This document shows positions 27,601 through 36,690 of a stretch of DNA of 64,000 nt, piece by piece. The translations under genes were made by a program, and so were the position numbers. How positions within the stretch are numbered: position 1 is the first letter of the stretch; the number at the start of each line of letters is the position of its first letter. The DNA comes from Proteocatella sphenisci DSM 23131. Lineage in GTDB: Bacteria; Bacillota; Clostridia; Peptostreptococcales; Filifactoraceae. The notes under the pieces are model-generated. The model was not told the DNA's origin. It ran no database searches and saw only the letters and a program-made list of their open reading frames with translations. Location of the stretch: assembly GCF_000423525.1 (NCBI RefSeq), contig NZ_AUID01000002.1:111649-175648 (forward strand), in the 5' to 3' direction.

Positions 27601-30600
27601 TTGGAATTTTGGCTTTATTGTCGTTATAACCAGTTTCCCAGTTATAAATCGGCATGCCATCGATTACAGTTTTTCCGTCTGCTCCACCAAAATTTATATT
27701 TATAGTTTGTTTTAAATTATACTTAACTGGTTTTGATTCATATTTAGTAACAGTTGTAATTTTTATTACGTTAGTTCTATATTCTGTTTCGGAAATAAGT
27801 TCCCAGTATGAGCTATCTTTTTTAGCAACATTTTTTGATAATTTTTTAATTTCATATCTGTGAATTTCTGTTTCAACCTTAAAGTTTTCAGTAACTTCAG
27901 TAACCGTCTCCTTACCATTTGAATCAACTGTTATATCTGTAGATAAGATTTCACTAACGTTATAAGCAGGCACTATTTTATAATCAAAATCTCTTTTTCC
28001 ATAATACGAAGTACTGTCATTGTAACTATCTTCAAATTTGAAAGTTGAAGGGCCTCTTACTGGACTGTCCTCTGAATTTCCATAAGGAAACTTAGTTGAT
28101 ATTTGATTTAGATAAATCTTATTTTGTCTTGAAGGTTTAACCTTGTAATAATTATTTTCATTATTTTTACTCGTGCTTGTAGATGTTTCATTGCCGGTTT
28201 CCTGTTTAACATTGAGTACTTGCCTCGGAGAACGAAGCTCCAGTGTTTTTTGAGGCAAAGGTGTACTTGCTATAAAAATCTGCTTTGCAAATAATGGATT
28301 AAAATATATATTTTCGCCAGTATCTATACCAGACAAAATGTTTGCAAAGCCATTAATTCCAGCATCCGAAGATGACGATACCTCTATTTTTACAGGATTT
28401 ACCCCACCTTCAGTAAACTTTGTCGTATCAATTAATTCTTCTACTTCACTAGGCTTGAGTTTTATTACATTTCTATTATCATAGACTTCAGTGAATTTGT
28501 CTATTACCTTATTTTCATCACTATCAAACCTCAAATAATATTTTCCACTTGACATCAGTTCAACAAGATATCCTTCTTCTACAACGGTCAAGTCAGGGTT
28601 GTACTCAAGCGAATCTGCTCTTGTATTTTTGTCAATATAATAGAAATAACCAAATTTACCATTTGAATATTTTTCGTAATATTTAAGTGAATTTGTTAGA
28701 ACTGGCCAGTCGAAATAGTGATTCATTCCTATAAGCTTTGGAAAAGGATATGCCTGCCCCTTTAAAACTACAGTCTCTTTTGTATTAACAATTGTAGCAC
28801 TCTCCCATATTTCTGGGTCCAATTTCCCAGCCTCAATACCAATAGCCTTGGCTAATTCTCCAGATGTCATACCAACTCCTTGAGAAGCATCGGAAGCGTC
28901 ATTATACCCATTACCTTTAAGATAATAAATATTAGTTTCATTATTTTTGTTTCCAGTTCCTATTGTTGGTCTAGCGTTTGGGCCCACCGCCGTAGTATAA
29001 GCATTACTAATCATGCCTTTGTTGGTTCCTACAATCCCTCCCACGCCATTAGTATTGCTTTTAGCTACAATAATTGGAGATGAATATATTCCTGCTTCAC
29101 GATAAGTTGAGTTGAAATATACATTTTCAATAGTTCCGTTATTTTCCCCAACAACTCCACCCATTGATTTTCCAGATCCTGTGTCATTATTTTTAATTAC
29201 AACATTTGAAAGCTGGCAATTTGATATTAAGCCTCCTTCGGAGACTGTACTTGCAATACCTCCTAAATACTGCTTCCCTTCAAAATATGACTCAAGAAGA
29301 ATTACATTTTGAACCTTTCCGCTTATTTCAGAAAAAAGGCCTATATTTTTTGCTGAATTTTCGCCATAAACTCTGACATTTTTTATATATTTTTTATTTC
29401 CATCATAACTACCGCTAAACGGTCCATCAGAAAAATTAGAGCTGTTTCCATTTTTTTGTTTACCTTTAACAATTGACTCATTTTTAGATATTCTTGTCTT
29501 TGAATCCAAAACATATTCTTTTTTAACATAATTTACACTCGCTAATTCTCTCGCATATATCTTAGCTTTTTTGTCAATTGTAAGTTCGCTGTCTGATTTT
29601 TCATAAATTCCAAAATCTATATTTATCGGTTGCACAAAATTCTTATCATCGGCATTGTCTACATTGTCAAGCTGACGAGGAGAACGAACATTGTATCCTC
29701 CTTCAGCAACCGTTGGTGCAAAAAGCGGATTGAATGATGTTTTAAGTATCTCGGTGCTCCCCTTTATAAGCGTTATATCCATAACAGATGCCCCATTTGC
29801 TTGACTTTCTAGTATAGAATTATTTAGGAACAATCTCACATAAGGCTTTACTTTACCGTCTATCTCTTTAGTAAATCCCACGGGACTTAAATTTTGAGTG
29901 TGATTTATTATGTTGTCATTCCATTTCCAATCGCTACTTGTTAATGTGCGCACACCTACATTAACTTCATATCGGGCATTCGTCTTGAAATATTCCAGAC
30001 AATAACCATCATTTATTACAGTTATGTCTTTCCCGTCTTTTTCTAATGATTCAGAAGTACGAATTGGCTCCTTAGTACTATTTGAGTATCCCCATGTGTT
30101 ATCTGAATAAAGTTCATAATATGCTAAGCTTGCAACGCCACCATTTTCGTCTACAACTGGCCAATTTTTTGTAATATCAGAATCCTTGTACGGCAATTCA
30201 AAATTATATGGATATGGATATTCTACTAAAAACGATTTGTCTAAAGTATTTGTTATTCCTTTTGTGTTTTCCCAGCCACTCCACAATTCATTCTGATAAA
30301 TAGTTTTAGTAGACTCCGGTGTTCCGATGTTTGACTCAAGAATATTGTAGGAATTGTCCGACGGAGCAGTTATAGGAGTTGGCCTTATCGCCTCTCCTGA
30401 AAGATATACTGCGTCCTTTACAGTCCCTGAATTTACACCTGCAATCGGCGCTATTTTTTCGCTGCCACTTGCTCCAAACTTAGGTGCAACAGCAAGATAC
30501 ATAACTCTATCCATATTAGCAGAGCTTTGACCTGCAATACCACCTGTGTGTGTATGATTTGAAACATCAGATATTGCTACTGCTTCTGATGATGCTGAAA

Positions 30601-32347
30601 GAACTACTACATCACTTATTTTACCGCTGCTGCTGCCAACAATTCCTCCAACATAATAGCCAGTTCCTTTTACCAGAGTCGCTCTATCCTCATTCTTATT
30701 TATTAGATTAAGTTTGGATAATACTCCACTGTTTTCTCCAATTATCCCACCTATACTGCTCCCTGAACCTTGAACCATAGGTTTGTCCGTGGTTATTAGA
30801 TTGTTATTTTGCACAGTAATCATAGAAACCTGTCCGCTATTTGAACCAGCAAGTACACCTACATTATTGTGCCCTTTAACTGATGGATTCATAATACTGA
30901 GTCCTGTTATTACACCCTTTGGCCAGTCAAGTGGGGTTGACCCTTGTACTGCTCCAAATAAACCCACGTTATCAAATGACGCTATTTTGCTCACATCAAT
31001 GATTAGATTGTTTATAGCGTAAGTTCCTTTATCATTTCTTCCAAAATATTTTCCCTTAAAAGGTGTGTCCTTAGTTCCAATCGGCAAGAAATTAGTAATT
31101 TTTGTTTCAGTACTGCTTCCCATATCAATATCATTCAGCTGACGGAAATCTCCACCCAGTTTGTATCTTACGTTATTAAGATGACGTGCTGATTTTATAT
31201 AATCTGTAGTTTTAATTTCATGTGAAAAATGCGAATGCTGAATAGACAGAGACTTTGCGTCTATGCCCGTGCCCACTATTCCCGCTCTTATATTTTGTGG
31301 GTCTATTTTTAGCCCTATGCTACTGCTTTGATCTAGCATGTTGCCATTAACATAGTCCAAAACCCATATGACTTTAGAGTAACTTATTCCATCTTTATTG
31401 AATGCATTTTTTGTCAATATGACATTTGGTATTAGAGTGCTTTCAAGTTTTTTTATTGATAATGATTCTGTTTCATAATCCTCAAGTGCCTTAGTTTTTA
31501 AAACTTCTCCCTTATCAGAAAGTACTTGAAATTTAAATTCTTCATCTTCTGTCAGCAGTTTATCTGGTATCAACGCCTCGGCATAGAGTACATTTTCATA
31601 TTCAACAACTTTACCATCAGAACTAATCGTATCAAGCGGAGTATTTTTTCCATCTCTTATATTTATAATTACACTTTCATTACTCGGTGGAAGCATTCCA
31701 GTTTCTTCTATTCCGCAATATCCCTGTCTTCTTTCATCAGCAAATGAGTATGGTCTCCCTCCGTTTACACTCATATATTTGGATATATTATCTGCTTCTG
31801 GTTTTTCATATGTAAAGTCCAGGCTTTCTTCTTCGCTGTAAAAAACTGACAGCACAAAGCCTGTGGTCTTATTGTATTCTATTAAAATAGCATTGTTTAG
31901 GACGCTTTTATCTTGGATAACGCTGTCCAGAAAATCATATACTTTTCCCGAATCAAGGCCCTGGGGCTTACTTATATAAACAATATTTGCTTTTTCACCT
32001 TCAGGCATGACTGTAGGTAAAATTGGTACTGAATTAACCTCAGCAGAAACTTTGCTTGCAAATTCCGAAGGTTTTACAAAGGTTGAATCTTTACCAAATT
32101 TTACGTCCGCCTCCGCAGAGGTCATCGAAAAATCTTCTAAAGTATTGTTTATCTTTTTTTCTGTTAACTGATCCTGAGCTGAAATATATATTGTTTTTGC
32201 TATATTCATTCTCTTGGTCTGGTTACCGCTTTCGATATAACCTATAAAGGTTGGTATTGCAAATGCTGCAAGCATAGCAATAATAGTAGTTGTCACCATT
32301 ATTTCTATTAAAGTGAATCCCTTATCTTTATTTCTATGTTTACGCAT
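24641..32347 (-). CDS. Giant 2568-residue prepilin-adhesin with GLUG repeats
   Basis: The N-terminus MRKHRNKDKG|FTLIEIMVTTTIIAMLAAFAIPTF is a standard type IV prepilin leader and helix with Glu5. Instead of a 150-residue pilin it continues for about 2500 residues. Four modules recur, each with a RSPRxLDNV-type motif (near residues 389, 887, 1374, 2270) followed by a QxNIDF-like strand and GLUG-type repeats (GGIVGxNxGxIxN). Linking segments of the form YYEKYxDGKxGYY...VxxGYCVE lie near 742, 1225 and 2105. GLUG repeats occur in surface adhesins and IgA-peptidase-like proteins. RBS GAGGGG. It sits between pilD and three minor prepilin genes, so I infer a pilus-tip adhesin. There is no LPXTG anchor and no frameshift is visible. 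Confidence 0.9.
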   Translation of the reverse strand: MRKHRNKDKGFTLIEIMVTTTIIAMLAAFAIPTFIGYIESGNQTKRMNIAKTIYISAQDQLTEKKINNTLEDFSMTSAEADVKFGKDSTFVKPSEFASKVSAEVNSVPILPTVMPEGEKANIVYISKPQGLDSGKVYDFLDSVIQDKSVLNNAILIEYNKTTGFVLSVFYSEEESLDFTYEKPEADNISKYMSVNGGRPYSFADERRQGYCGIEETGMLPPSNESVIINIRDGKNTPLDTISSDGKVVEYENVLYAEALIPDKLLTEDEEFKFQVLSDKGEVLKTKALEDYETESLSIKKLESTLIPNVILTKNAFNKDGISYSKVIWVLDYVNGNMLDQSSSIGLKIDPQNIRAGIVGTGIDAKSLSIQHSHFSHEIKTTDYIKSARHLNNVRYKLGGDFRQLNDIDMGSSTETKITNFLPIGTKDTPFKGKYFGRNDKGTYAINNLIIDVSKIASFDNVGLFGAVQGSTPLDWPKGVITGLSIMNPSVKGHNNVGVLAGSNSGQVSMITVQNNNLITTDKPMVQGSGSSIGGIIGENSGVLSKLNLINKNEDRATLVKGTGYYVGGIVGSSSGKISDVVVLSASSEAVAISDVSNHTHTGGIAGQSSANMDRVMYLAVAPKFGASGSEKIAPIAGVNSGTVKDAVYLSGEAIRPTPITAPSDNSYNILESNIGTPESTKTIYQNELWSGWENTKGITNTLDKSFLVEYPYPYNFELPYKDSDITKNWPVVDENGGVASLAYYELYSDNTWGYSNSTKEPIRTSESLEKDGKDITVINDGYCLEYFKTNARYEVNVGVRTLTSSDWKWNDNIINHTQNLSPVGFTKEIDGKVKPYVRLFLNNSILESQANGASVMDITLIKGSTEILKTSFNPLFAPTVAEGGYNVRSPRQLDNVDNADDKNFVQPINIDFGIYEKSDSELTIDKKAKIYARELASVNYVKKEYVLDSKTRISKNESIVKGKQKNGNSSNFSDGPFSGSYDGNKKYIKNVRVYGENSAKNIGLFSEISGKVQNVILLESYFEGKQYLGGIASTVSEGGLISNCQLSNVVIKNNDTGSGKSMGGVVGENNGTIENVYFNSTYREAGIYSSPIIVAKSNTNGVGGIVGTNKGMISNAYTTAVGPNARPTIGTGNKNNETNIYYLKGNGYNDASDASQGVGMTSGELAKAIGIEAGKLDPEIWESATIVNTKETVVLKGQAYPFPKLIGMNHYFDWPVLTNSLKYYEKYSNGKFGYFYYIDKNTRADSLEYNPDLTVVEEGYLVELMSSGKYYLRFDSDENKVIDKFTEVYDNRNVIKLKPSEVEELIDTTKFTEGGVNPVKIEVSSSSDAGINGFANILSGIDTGENIYFNPLFAKQIFIASTPLPQKTLELRSPRQVLNVKQETGNETSTSTSKNNENNYYKVKPSRQNKIYLNQISTKFPYGNSEDSPVRGPSTFKFEDSYNDSTSYYGKRDFDYKIVPAYNVSEILSTDITVDSNGKETVTEVTENFKVETEIHRYEIKKLSKNVAKKDSSYWELISETEYRTNVIKITTVTKYESKPVKYNLKQTININFGGADGKTVIDGMPIYNWETGYNDNKAKIPNNIISELISDYDAGVYYNDGKYYGDEPNSIPVTGSDERSKRNRIYNLVMNVKSQGSTAPYALNTGGAFGTVKKGTTVKNIEFVDPQIRYDKNGRGGGIVTNTNLGIIDNVQVYNEYKHSLFADENGSTGSTFCYSLKEKENTKESDNELNGYGHNHGGIAGQSAGPDSKITNCIVGTNSNNIKGITEDQKTTIECHQDKGYDGEWATNRIGGIVGFVYGKSKIIACTNIAKIDAWYNSADKTNMGSPYAVGGIAGAVGLRDNTPQVSYLKGYNKPSPGDITEHIIGCYNSGSIKLVNGWVAGIVGYPATGSQIISCYNTGRINIERNSSGELVQTSFSGTQPIRIGGIAGETDGTSIKNCYNVGYLSGNVTSALNSAAGAIMALPAYSNTILENSYSLAADKYRPVAIVGKLWDVKAKVNGYSKLKELEDNFQTWESRANLRNNKELTSEKYLSLFPALDDSYRVYKVGDAKNYPVFTSSPDSFYIYPQLTLFNYSGVNYKNPHITPWEYIDSEYDATLIYYEKYNDGKLGYYNIDINGNAQDNLLTDKLVVEDGYCVDIGKKGIYRILINDKTFYLDAEPISGDDGISRIYITEDMLSEANGGLGYNKIRVHTMLSEDTKNSSQNLKNQEDNKLNRLIGCNTYDGATSGRDIYFDSMFPKEIKYDDINIDKSTLKLVKEAYYIRSPRHLDNISRLTQAVVLGGSTENRTIGRDFIQELDLDFANYVTTSKSFATISDSVVRGEFAGSYDGNKRSISGLDITGNESSNVGLFQSIIKGSTVENLRILNPIYNGTGTNGILNIGAIAAENSGTIQNVAVETPVINGGLVSGITKNAGGISGTNSGSIKNVYIISINEESPIKASGEKTNIGGITGINSGEIDKVLYLAVAPSEDSKIYPIVAVNKVKENIKNSITDAYFLSGDSYNVVTGTDTVGIAKSTSLFSEEFASDSIPFKIINWYEWSAAVNPYPYPFITGIRPPQTFPTAE

Positions 32348-32434
32348 ATGTTTACCCCTCGATTAAATAATAAATTGCCCCAATACAAAAGTATTTTTAT
32401 CTATTGTCTACTGCCTGTCTTTGATTTGATTTTA

Positions 32435-33205
32435 CTATAATCCAAATATTCCCAGATATATCTTTATGATTTCATTGCCATAGAGTAGGGCTGCATAAAC
32501 GCCTATACATATATAAGGCCCAAACGCTATATGCGCTCCTCGTTTGCTTTTTCCGCTCACAAGGAGATATACTGCATACAATCCTCCAATAAGTATTGCT
32601 ATAAACATTGCAAGCAATGTGTTGGCCCAGCCGAGCATAAACCCGCATACGGCTATAAGCTTTACATCGCCTCCTCCAAAACTGTCTGCTACCAGCTGAT
32701 TTAACAGAATCATGGGCAAGCTTGCTGCAAAAAAACCGATTATTCTGGATAAAACACTGATGTCGCTTTGGATGAAAGTCATGCATATAGCTAGAGGTAT
32801 GAGCGTAATTACGAGTCCGTTTGGTATGGTCATAGTATCAAAGTCAATCATCGTTATAGCAATCAGAATTGCTGATACAATAAATATACACACTGATATC
32901 ATCGTAAAACCTTTTGCCATAAATATACTCAATGCAATCAGTCCTGTAAATATCTCTACCAGTGGATACCTGATTGATATTTTGGATCTGCAGTTTCTAC
33001 ATTTTGCCCCAAGAACCAGGTAGCTCACTACAGGTATGAGATCGTAATTTTTGATTTGTTTGTTGCATTTAGGGCAATACGACCTACCTTTTGCGATTGA
33101 TATCTCATTTGGAACTCTGTATATTATAACGTTTAAAAAACTCCCTATGCAGGCTCCGTACACAAATATTATAAAATACAGCAATACATTTATAAAAACC
33201 ACCAT
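32435..33205 (-). CDS. pilD: Type IV prepilin peptidase PilD
   Basis: 256 residues, a polytopic membrane aspartic protease (A24). The N-terminal part carries a double CxxC zinc motif (YCPKCNKQIKNYDLIPVVSY ... AKCRNCRSKIS) typical of bifunctional peptidase/N-methyltransferases. Catalytic aspartates are in MIDFDTMTIPNGL and FGGGDVKL. It removes the leader after Gly and methylates the new N-terminus of all prepilins in this locus. The start is about 23 nt after pilO. Confidence 0.94.
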   Translation of the reverse strand: MVVFINVLLYFIIFVYGACIGSFLNVIIYRVPNEISIAKGRSYCPKCNKQIKNYDLIPVVSYLVLGAKCRNCRSKISIRYPLVEIFTGLIALSIFMAKGFTMISVCIFIVSAILIAITMIDFDTMTIPNGLVITLIPLAICMTFIQSDISVLSRIIGFFAASLPMILLNQLVADSFGGGDVKLIAVCGFMLGWANTLLAMFIAILIGGLYAVYLLVSGKSKRGAHIAFGPYICIGVYAALLYGNEIIKIYLGIFGL

Positions 33206-33228
33206 TTTATTCTCCCGTGTTAAAAAAT

Positions 33229-33933
33229 CTATTTAAATTCTGTATTAATCATATTTATCTTTATTTTCACGCTGTGAGTCTGCTCTCCTGGCGCATCACC
33301 TGTTGAGCTTGTAAATGAACTTGTAAAACCTTCTACAAGAAGATAAGGAACGCTGTTTATGTTGTCTATGAAACCGAACATGCTCTGCTTGCTTCCCTTA
33401 AGCATTAGATTGACCTCTGCTGATCTGGTATAAATTAGTTCTGCCGGTTCTACTGCCGCTGTTTCTACAGCTGTAGCTTCTCCTGCTGCAACTTCACCTT
33501 CTGCTGTTGGCGCTCCTGGAATTTTTTCCAAATCAATTTTATCGTATGGCGCACTTTCTATAGCAAGCGCTACAGGTTTTAGTTTATTTTCTATACAAAG
33601 TTTGGTAATAAGGTTGTCTACTCCCTCATCATTTAAAAAAGTGCTTATGTTTTTTGGATTTTTACCTATTTGCGCCATAAGTCTTTCAGTTTCAAGTTTT
33701 GAAGCTTCAAGGCTTGCTATAGTTGCTCTTACATCAACTTCTTTTATCTGAATTTCTTCGCTTTGAACCTTAAGTTCTGCCATTTTTTCATATGTTGGAA
33801 TTATGATATATTTTCCACCAACAATTAAAACAAGCATTATAGCGAGCAGATACAGGAGACTTTTTTCTCTATCTGAAAGCTGCGTTTGTATCATTTTGGG
33901 TTTCTGTATTTTCTTAGTTTTGCCTTTATCCAT
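33229..33933 (-). CDS. pilO: PilO-like pilus assembly protein
   Basis: 234 residues from the ATG at 33933, which overlaps the end of the pilMN gene by 8 nt. A short basic cytoplasmic N-terminus leads to one transmembrane helix (LLYLLAIMLVLIVGGKYIII, about 27-47), a coiled coil (about 50-100) and a small alpha/beta domain. An Ala/Glu-rich insert (AEGEVAAGEATAVETAAVEP) is low-complexity. PilO pairs with PilN to align the assembly platform. Assignment rests on topology and gene order more than on sequence motifs. Confidence 0.8.
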   Translation of the reverse strand: MDKGKTKKIQKPKMIQTQLSDREKSLLYLLAIMLVLIVGGKYIIIPTYEKMAELKVQSEEIQIKEVDVRATIASLEASKLETERLMAQIGKNPKNISTFLNDEGVDNLITKLCIENKLKPVALAIESAPYDKIDLEKIPGAPTAEGEVAAGEATAVETAAVEPAELIYTRSAEVNLMLKGSKQSMFGFIDNINSVPYLLVEGFTSSFTSSTGDAPGEQTHSVKIKINMINTEFK

Positions 33934-35386
33934 TGATTTCACCCGCTTTCAAAGTTGCTACAGCAGTAAAGGAATAGCCCATACCTAAATTTGTCCCCGA
34001 GTTTACATCGGTCTGGATTGCTGAGGCGCTGTAGCCCTTATAGGTTACATTGCTGAACAGACCTATTTTGTAAAGATTAGTAACAAACTCAGAGCAATCA
34101 AGCTCACTTTTCGTAGTTCCCGTAAGGCTTATAGTCTTTTCTGTAGAATCATATGACATGGTCCCCAGTGAAACTTTGGTGCCTGCAATTGAAAATACGT
34201 TATCTATATCTCTTTTGTCTAAAACTTTATAGTTTTCCAGATCTTTTTCCGAAAGCTCTGCCTGTGTAATTATATTGTTCAGATGAACATTTTTTGCCTG
34301 AAGCATTTGTGCTTCATTTAATTTATTTACAGTGACAGGATCCTCCAGATAAGCTGTCGCCGTCTCTATCTGATTGTTAAGGTTTTTTATATTGACGCTC
34401 ATAAAAACATACCCTGTGAGCGTCGCTGCCACAAGAAATGCAATAACAGACAGTTTAACAATCGAACCGCTGGATATTTTTTGCACTTGAGTAGCCTGTT
34501 TGTAGGCTTCGACCAGATTTATATCCTGCTTACCTTTGAAAATTCCTGCCAGCGGATGAAATAGAGCAGCATTTGTTTCTGCATCTTGATTTGGTGCAAG
34601 CAACATCTCTTCTATCCTCGTACCTGATTCATATCTTTGTGTATATGTTTTCAGTTTTTCAGTTTTTTCTTTTCCCAGCCCAATATAATAACTGGCTTTT
34701 ATTTCATATGCAGATTTTTGGGACTTACTGAATTGAAGCATTGATGATAATTTTGAAAAAATCTCATTTATATATTCTTCGCTCTGCGGATTGCTCATAA
34801 GCCTGTTTCTATTTGAAAGTTTATATTTCCCGTTTTCAAAGAGAAAAGAAATAAGATTTTCTCCTGCTATTATATTTAAAATAAATGAACTGTTGCACAA
34901 ATCTTTTTGTGAGTTAACAAATTTTGTAATGGCATTTGTGACAATGTCTATTCTTGATATCTTGACATCTATTTCCTTAAACATATTAAGGTAACTCTCA
35001 ATAAGGCTTTTGGGCACTGCACACCCGAGCACCGAAGCGCCCTCTTTTCCACTTATTACATTTACGTCATAAATATATTCGTCTTTTACATCCTGCACTC
35101 CCAGTTCATACTTAAGGACTTCTTGTATCTGTTTCTTGTTAAGCGTTGGAAGTTCAAGCTTTTTTGCGAGTATTCCGCTGCTGTCGATAAGTACGGTCGC
35201 ATCCTTGAGATATTCCTTGTGCTCTAAAAGATGCCTTTGTATCTCTTCTTTGTTTAATATCGTTCCGTTTATAATGCTTCCTCTGCTGAGTTTTACGTTT
35301 ATATGGTTTTTTATGTTGAAATTTCCATCGTGCACAGCGCTGACGATTTGTATAGCATCATTGTTTATATAGATTATATTTTGCAT
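33926..35386 (-). CDS. Fused PilM-PilN pilus assembly protein
   Basis: 486 residues. Residues 1 to about 300 resemble the actin-like ATPase PilM (IIYINNDAIQIVSAV, ATVLIDSSGILAKKLELP, QEVLKYEL, SRIDIVTNAITKF). A transmembrane helix follows (IVKLSVIAFLVAATLTGYVF, about 320-342), then a coiled coil and a PilN-like periplasmic-type domain (ISLTGTTKSELDCSEFVTNLYKIGLFSNVTYKGY). PilM and PilN are usually two proteins that bind each other, so the fusion is informative. The nucleotide site of the PilM half looks degenerate: I see no clear phosphate-1 motif. Confidence 0.82.
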   Translation of the reverse strand: MQNIIYINNDAIQIVSAVHDGNFNIKNHINVKLSRGSIINGTILNKEEIQRHLLEHKEYLKDATVLIDSSGILAKKLELPTLNKKQIQEVLKYELGVQDVKDEYIYDVNVISGKEGASVLGCAVPKSLIESYLNMFKEIDVKISRIDIVTNAITKFVNSQKDLCNSSFILNIIAGENLISFLFENGKYKLSNRNRLMSNPQSEEYINEIFSKLSSMLQFSKSQKSAYEIKASYYIGLGKEKTEKLKTYTQRYESGTRIEEMLLAPNQDAETNAALFHPLAGIFKGKQDINLVEAYKQATQVQKISSGSIVKLSVIAFLVAATLTGYVFMSVNIKNLNNQIETATAYLEDPVTVNKLNEAQMLQAKNVHLNNIITQAELSEKDLENYKVLDKRDIDNVFSIAGTKVSLGTMSYDSTEKTISLTGTTKSELDCSEFVTNLYKIGLFSNVTYKGYSASAIQTDVNSGTNLGMGYSFTAVATLKAGEING

Positions 35387-35397
35387 ATAGCTTCCCC

Positions 35398-36585
35398 TTA
35401 TCCTATATTATTGTACATTGTGAGTATTGGTAACATTACAGACAGCATAATGCCCCCTACTATAACTGCCATGGAAACTATCATTATCGGTTCAATCAGT
35501 GTAAGCAGCCTTGTTGTTGCGGCATCGGCATCATGGTCAAAGGAATCTGCTATAGAGTTAAGCATCTCATCGAGTTTTCCGGTTTCTTCACCTATATATA
35601 TTACCGCAGTAAGTTTTGGATCAAAACCTTCTACAGACTCTATGGCAAACGAAAGCGGGTTCCCTGCTTTAATCTTGGAAATCATCTCGGGGAATTGAGC
35701 TTCTATATACCTGTTTCCCGTGACTTTTGCACTAAAGTTTACTGCATCTAAAAGTACCAGACCGCTGCTGTAAAGCGAACTTAGCGTCCTTGAAAAGCGC
35801 GCCGTATATATTATGGAAAGCAGCTTTCCTATTTTTTTCATTTTTACCTTCTGGTGATCAATTGCCATCCTTACCTTATCGACCTTGTAAAGTCTTACAA
35901 ACATTACCCCAAGTAAGAAAAATGCAAGTCCTATGAATATACCATAGTCTCGAAGCGCCTGGCTTATACCTATCATTATTCTGGTTATAAGCGGTATTTC
36001 TATTCCTTCAAAAAGTTCGAAAAACTGAGGAAGTATAACGGTAAATACTATTATTACTACGATGATTGTAACGACAAAAAGTACCGTAGGGTATGTCATC
36101 GCATTTTTTACCTTGGTGTTCAGCTTATGATTGCGCTCATAATAATCCGCCATTTTGAAGGCAGATCTGTCGAGTTTTCCGCTTTCTTCTCCTGATTTAA
36201 ATATGTTTATAATCATCTCAGGAAAAGCTCCATCGCATCTTTCCATAGCGGTAGAAAGCGTATTACCCTTGTTTATGGTGATGCAGAGTTCCTCGTAGAC
36301 TTTTTTTACCTTCTTGTTAACTTCACTGTCTCTGAGCATAGACATGGTCTTCATTATGGAAACCCCCGCTCCAAGCATGGTACCGACCTGCCTTGAAAAC
36401 TCACACAGCTGAGGCGCTTTAAGTTTATATTTATTTTTATTGATTTCTTTAAGTATATTTATATTGTAGGCTGTAATCCCATCTTCTTTAAGCAGTTTGT
36501 AGGCTTCATTCTCGGTCTTTGCGCTGAGCTTTCCCTTTACCGCCTTGTTTTTCGAGTTAACTCCCGAATATTTATATTTTGGCAT
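35398..36585 (-). CDS. pilC: Type IV pilus platform protein PilC
   Basis: 395 residues, GspF/PilC family. Two repeated cytoplasmic halves (FSRQVGTMLGAGVSIMKTMSML ... AFPEMIINIFKSGEESGKLD and FSRTLSSLYSSGLVLLDAV ... LTAVIYIGEETGKLDEMLNS) are joined to three transmembrane segments, the last ending LPILTMYNNIG. It is the inner-membrane platform that couples PilB and PilT rotation to pilin insertion. It lies after the pilA terminator, so it is probably expressed below pilA. Confidence 0.95.
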   Translation of the reverse strand: MPKYKYSGVNSKNKAVKGKLSAKTENEAYKLLKEDGITAYNINILKEINKNKYKLKAPQLCEFSRQVGTMLGAGVSIMKTMSMLRDSEVNKKVKKVYEELCITINKGNTLSTAMERCDGAFPEMIINIFKSGEESGKLDRSAFKMADYYERNHKLNTKVKNAMTYPTVLFVVTIIVVIIVFTVILPQFFELFEGIEIPLITRIMIGISQALRDYGIFIGLAFFLLGVMFVRLYKVDKVRMAIDHQKVKMKKIGKLLSIIYTARFSRTLSSLYSSGLVLLDAVNFSAKVTGNRYIEAQFPEMISKIKAGNPLSFAIESVEGFDPKLTAVIYIGEETGKLDEMLNSIADSFDHDADAATTRLLTLIEPIMIVSMAVIVGGIMLSVMLPILTMYNNIG

Positions 36586-36638
36586 AATGCCTCCATTTGT
36601 ATTATTACATATTGTATGATTGCTGTTTTTGATATTAC

Positions 36639-36670
36639 AAAAAAAGTGACATGGGCGAATGTCGCTTTTT
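36639..36670 (-). terminator. Attenuator-type terminator between pilA and pilC
   Basis: Arms 36643-36652 and 36659-36668 pair around a 6-nt loop. On the minus strand there is one C-A mismatch, then seven T. The mismatch suggests partial read-through into the assembly genes, giving high pilin and lower machinery expression. Confidence 0.75.
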
Positions 36671-36690
36671 AGGTTATGCTTTTAGTTTAA

